Assembly (NCBI GenBank): GCA_003152595.1
Contig: PMAM01000171.1
Location: 15,177 to 22,137 of the forward strand
Direction: 5' to 3'
DNA: 6,961 nucleotides
DNA from: Acidobacterium sp.
Lineage (GTDB): Bacteria; Acidobacteriota; Terriglobia; Terriglobales; Acidobacteriaceae
Shown here: positions 6,452 through 6,961 of the stretch, one piece after another
Numbering within the stretch: position 1 is the first letter of the stretch
Layout: each line of letters opens with the position of its first letter
The notes under the pieces: generated by a model
The model's input: the letters and a program-made list of their open reading frames with translations, nothing else
Told to the model about the DNA's origin: nothing
The model's database searches: none
Program-made: the position numbers and the translations under genes

Positions 6452-6499
6452 GACCTCGTGCCGAACTGCGTTGGCTGGGATCCGGCCTGGACCTCGTGC
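6452..6499 (-). repeat. 10-base direct repeat in the yfiR leader
   Basis: GCACGAGGTC occurs twice on the minus strand, at 6499-6490 and 6461-6452, 38 bases apart start to start. The copy nearer the gene contains the GAGG that serves as a plausible ribosome binding site for the ATG at 6443. Confidence 0.6.
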
Positions 6500-6506
6500 G
6501 AGCCAC

Positions 6507-6531
6507 GGCAGCGTCGGCGCCAACGCATGCC
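6507..6531. repeat. Near-perfect palindrome upstream of yfiR
   Basis: On the plus strand GGCA-GCGTCGGC (6507-6518) faces GCCAACGC-A-TGCC (6519-6531): 12 paired positions with one extra base and one G-T pair, no spacer. As DNA it could be an operator; as minus-strand RNA it would fold into a 10-pair hairpin with a GCGC loop and one bulge. It lies 64-88 bases before the yfiR ATG. Confidence 0.55.
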
Positions 6532-6720
6532 GACACCTGCGCAGTCACAGAAAGGACCCGGCATAATTGAGGGAACCTGAAGGCCAAGGCGAGCGTCTAC
6601 CCCGCAGCGGATGCCAGGGGATCCAGCTGGCCCCGCGAAATGAGTCGAAGCAGGTTCGCCGCCCCGGGGGAATTCAGACGAACCGCCGCGCGGATTTGAG
6701 ATGCAGACGAGCGAATTGTG

Positions 6721-6748
6721 GGTTGCCCCGGAACTGGGCCGGGCAACC
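6721..6748. repeat. Strong inverted repeat (10-pair hairpin)
   Basis: GGTTGCCCCGG (6721-6731) and CCGGGCAACC (6739-6748) pair with a single bulged base around a 7-base loop. No T-run follows on either strand, so it does not look like a standard terminator. It stands between the preceding gene and yfiR. Confidence 0.65.
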
Positions 6749-6790
6749 GTCGGCGCTGGCCAGCTTCCTGCGGTCAGAACTCGCAAGGGC

Positions 6791-6811
6791 AAAAAAAAGA
6801 GGTCCGAACCT
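6791..6811 (-). terminator. Possible intrinsic terminator of the preceding gene
   Basis: On the minus strand AGGT-TCGG-ACCT (6811-6800) forms a short 4-pair stem, followed after one C by eight Ts (6798-6791). It lies about 55 bases after the stop at 6866. The T-run is convincing, but the stem is short, so the call is tentative. Confidence 0.4.
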
Positions 6812-6865
6812 TCACCCTGACCGGCATGATGAAGATCCGTACCCTCGGGAGGCACAGCGAATTCT

Positions 6866-6961
6866 TCAGAAGATGCTTTGCGCCGCGGTATCCACCGTGA
6901 TGCGCGTGCCCGTGATGTTCCCCTGCACATGCGCCAGCACGTCGCCGCTCTCGTCATACTG
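6866..6961 (-). CDS. Unrecognised gene, C-terminal 31 codons only
   Basis: A minus-strand frame is open from the window edge to TGA at 6868-6866 and encodes 31 residues, including YDESGDVLAHVQGNITGTRI. The alternating polar and hydrophobic residues and YD.SGDV suggest a beta-strand end of a secreted or surface-exposed domain. Its codon third positions are mostly G or C, as in the neighbouring genes. The family is not recognised; in this context an axial flagellar or hook-cap protein is possible but unsupported. A T-rich possible terminator follows. Confidence 0.5.
   Translation of the reverse strand, partial: QYDESGDVLAHVQGNITGTRITVDTAAQSIF

Larger units (their letters stand above)
6444..6865 (-). 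other. Non-coding region upstream of yfiR, rich in inverted repeats
   Basis: This is a 422-base stretch with no supportable gene on either strand. Frames that stay open here give Arg/Gly/Pro/Ser-rich translations with no recognisable domain. On the minus strand it holds, in order, a possible terminator for the preceding gene (6791-6811), a palindrome GCTGGCCAGC (6755-6764), a long hairpin (6721-6748), GGTTCG/CGAACC arms (6653-6658, 6679-6684) around CCCCGGGG, a GCCAG/CTGGC pair (6613-6617, 6627-6631), and a near-palindrome (6507-6531) close to yfiR. No tRNA, known riboswitch core or clear promoter boxes were recognised. It probably contains the yfiR promoter and leader. Confidence 0.6.

Noticed and set aside
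6444..6865. Cyclic di-GMP riboswitch, suggested by the YfiR context
   Set aside because: The conserved core segments of class I could not be found on the minus strand; the hairpins do not match that layout.
5878..6957. Minus-strand open frame of 359 codons across the intergenic region and yfiR
   Set aside because: It overlaps yfiR in another frame, has no recognisable domain and is Gly/Arg-rich; the DUF4154 frame is the real one.
1..6961. CRISPR array, tRNA, insertion sequence or phage genes
   Set aside because: No regularly spaced repeats, no T-arm with a matching cloverleaf, and no transposase or integrase coding sequence were seen.

Overview
The window is GC-rich and densely coded, and every supported gene lies on the minus strand, so the genes are described from high to low coordinates. 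It holds the core of a flagellar type III export locus, preceded by a two-gene envelope-sensing module. High GC, the contiguous fliN-fliO-fliP-fliQ-fliR-flhB-flhA order and a YfiR protein paired with a phytochrome-type histidine kinase suggest a motile soil-type bacterium, possibly Acidobacteriota. That assignment is an inference from gene content, with no marker gene to confirm it.

Layout in transcription order. (1) 6961-6866: the last 31 codons of an unrecognised gene, followed by a possible intrinsic terminator (T8 at 6798-6791). (2) 6865-6444: a 422-base non-coding stretch rich in inverted repeats, which is probably the control region or 5' leader of the next gene pair. (3) 6443-5784 and 5787-4321: a secreted YfiR-family (DUF4154) protein and a membrane histidine kinase whose extracytoplasmic domain resembles CHASE8, the domain type through which YfiR controls the diguanylate cyclase YfiN. 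The two genes overlap by ATGA. (4) 4320-4159: a short spacer with a GC hairpin. (5) 4158-1: fliN-like, fliO-like, fliP, fliQ, fliR, flhB and the first 126 codons of flhA, running off the left edge.

How the parts work together. FliP, FliQ and FliR form the export gate in the inner membrane. FlhB is the autocleaving substrate-specificity switch and FlhA is the main export gate ATPase-docking/PMF component. FliO normally helps assemble FliP. FliN is a C-ring protein. Tight overlaps (fliO/fliP GTGA, flhB/flhA ATGA) and 2-3 base gaps (fliQ/fliR, fliR/flhB) indicate one co-translated operon. The YfiR-kinase pair probably senses periplasmic redox or envelope state and passes it by phosphotransfer to a response regulator encoded elsewhere. 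Whether it controls the flagellar genes beside it is not shown by the sequence.

The most noteworthy points are the YfiR partner swap (kinase instead of cyclase), the FliO protein without a membrane anchor, the loss of the methionine cluster in the FliP gasket loop, and the structured leader upstream of yfiR.
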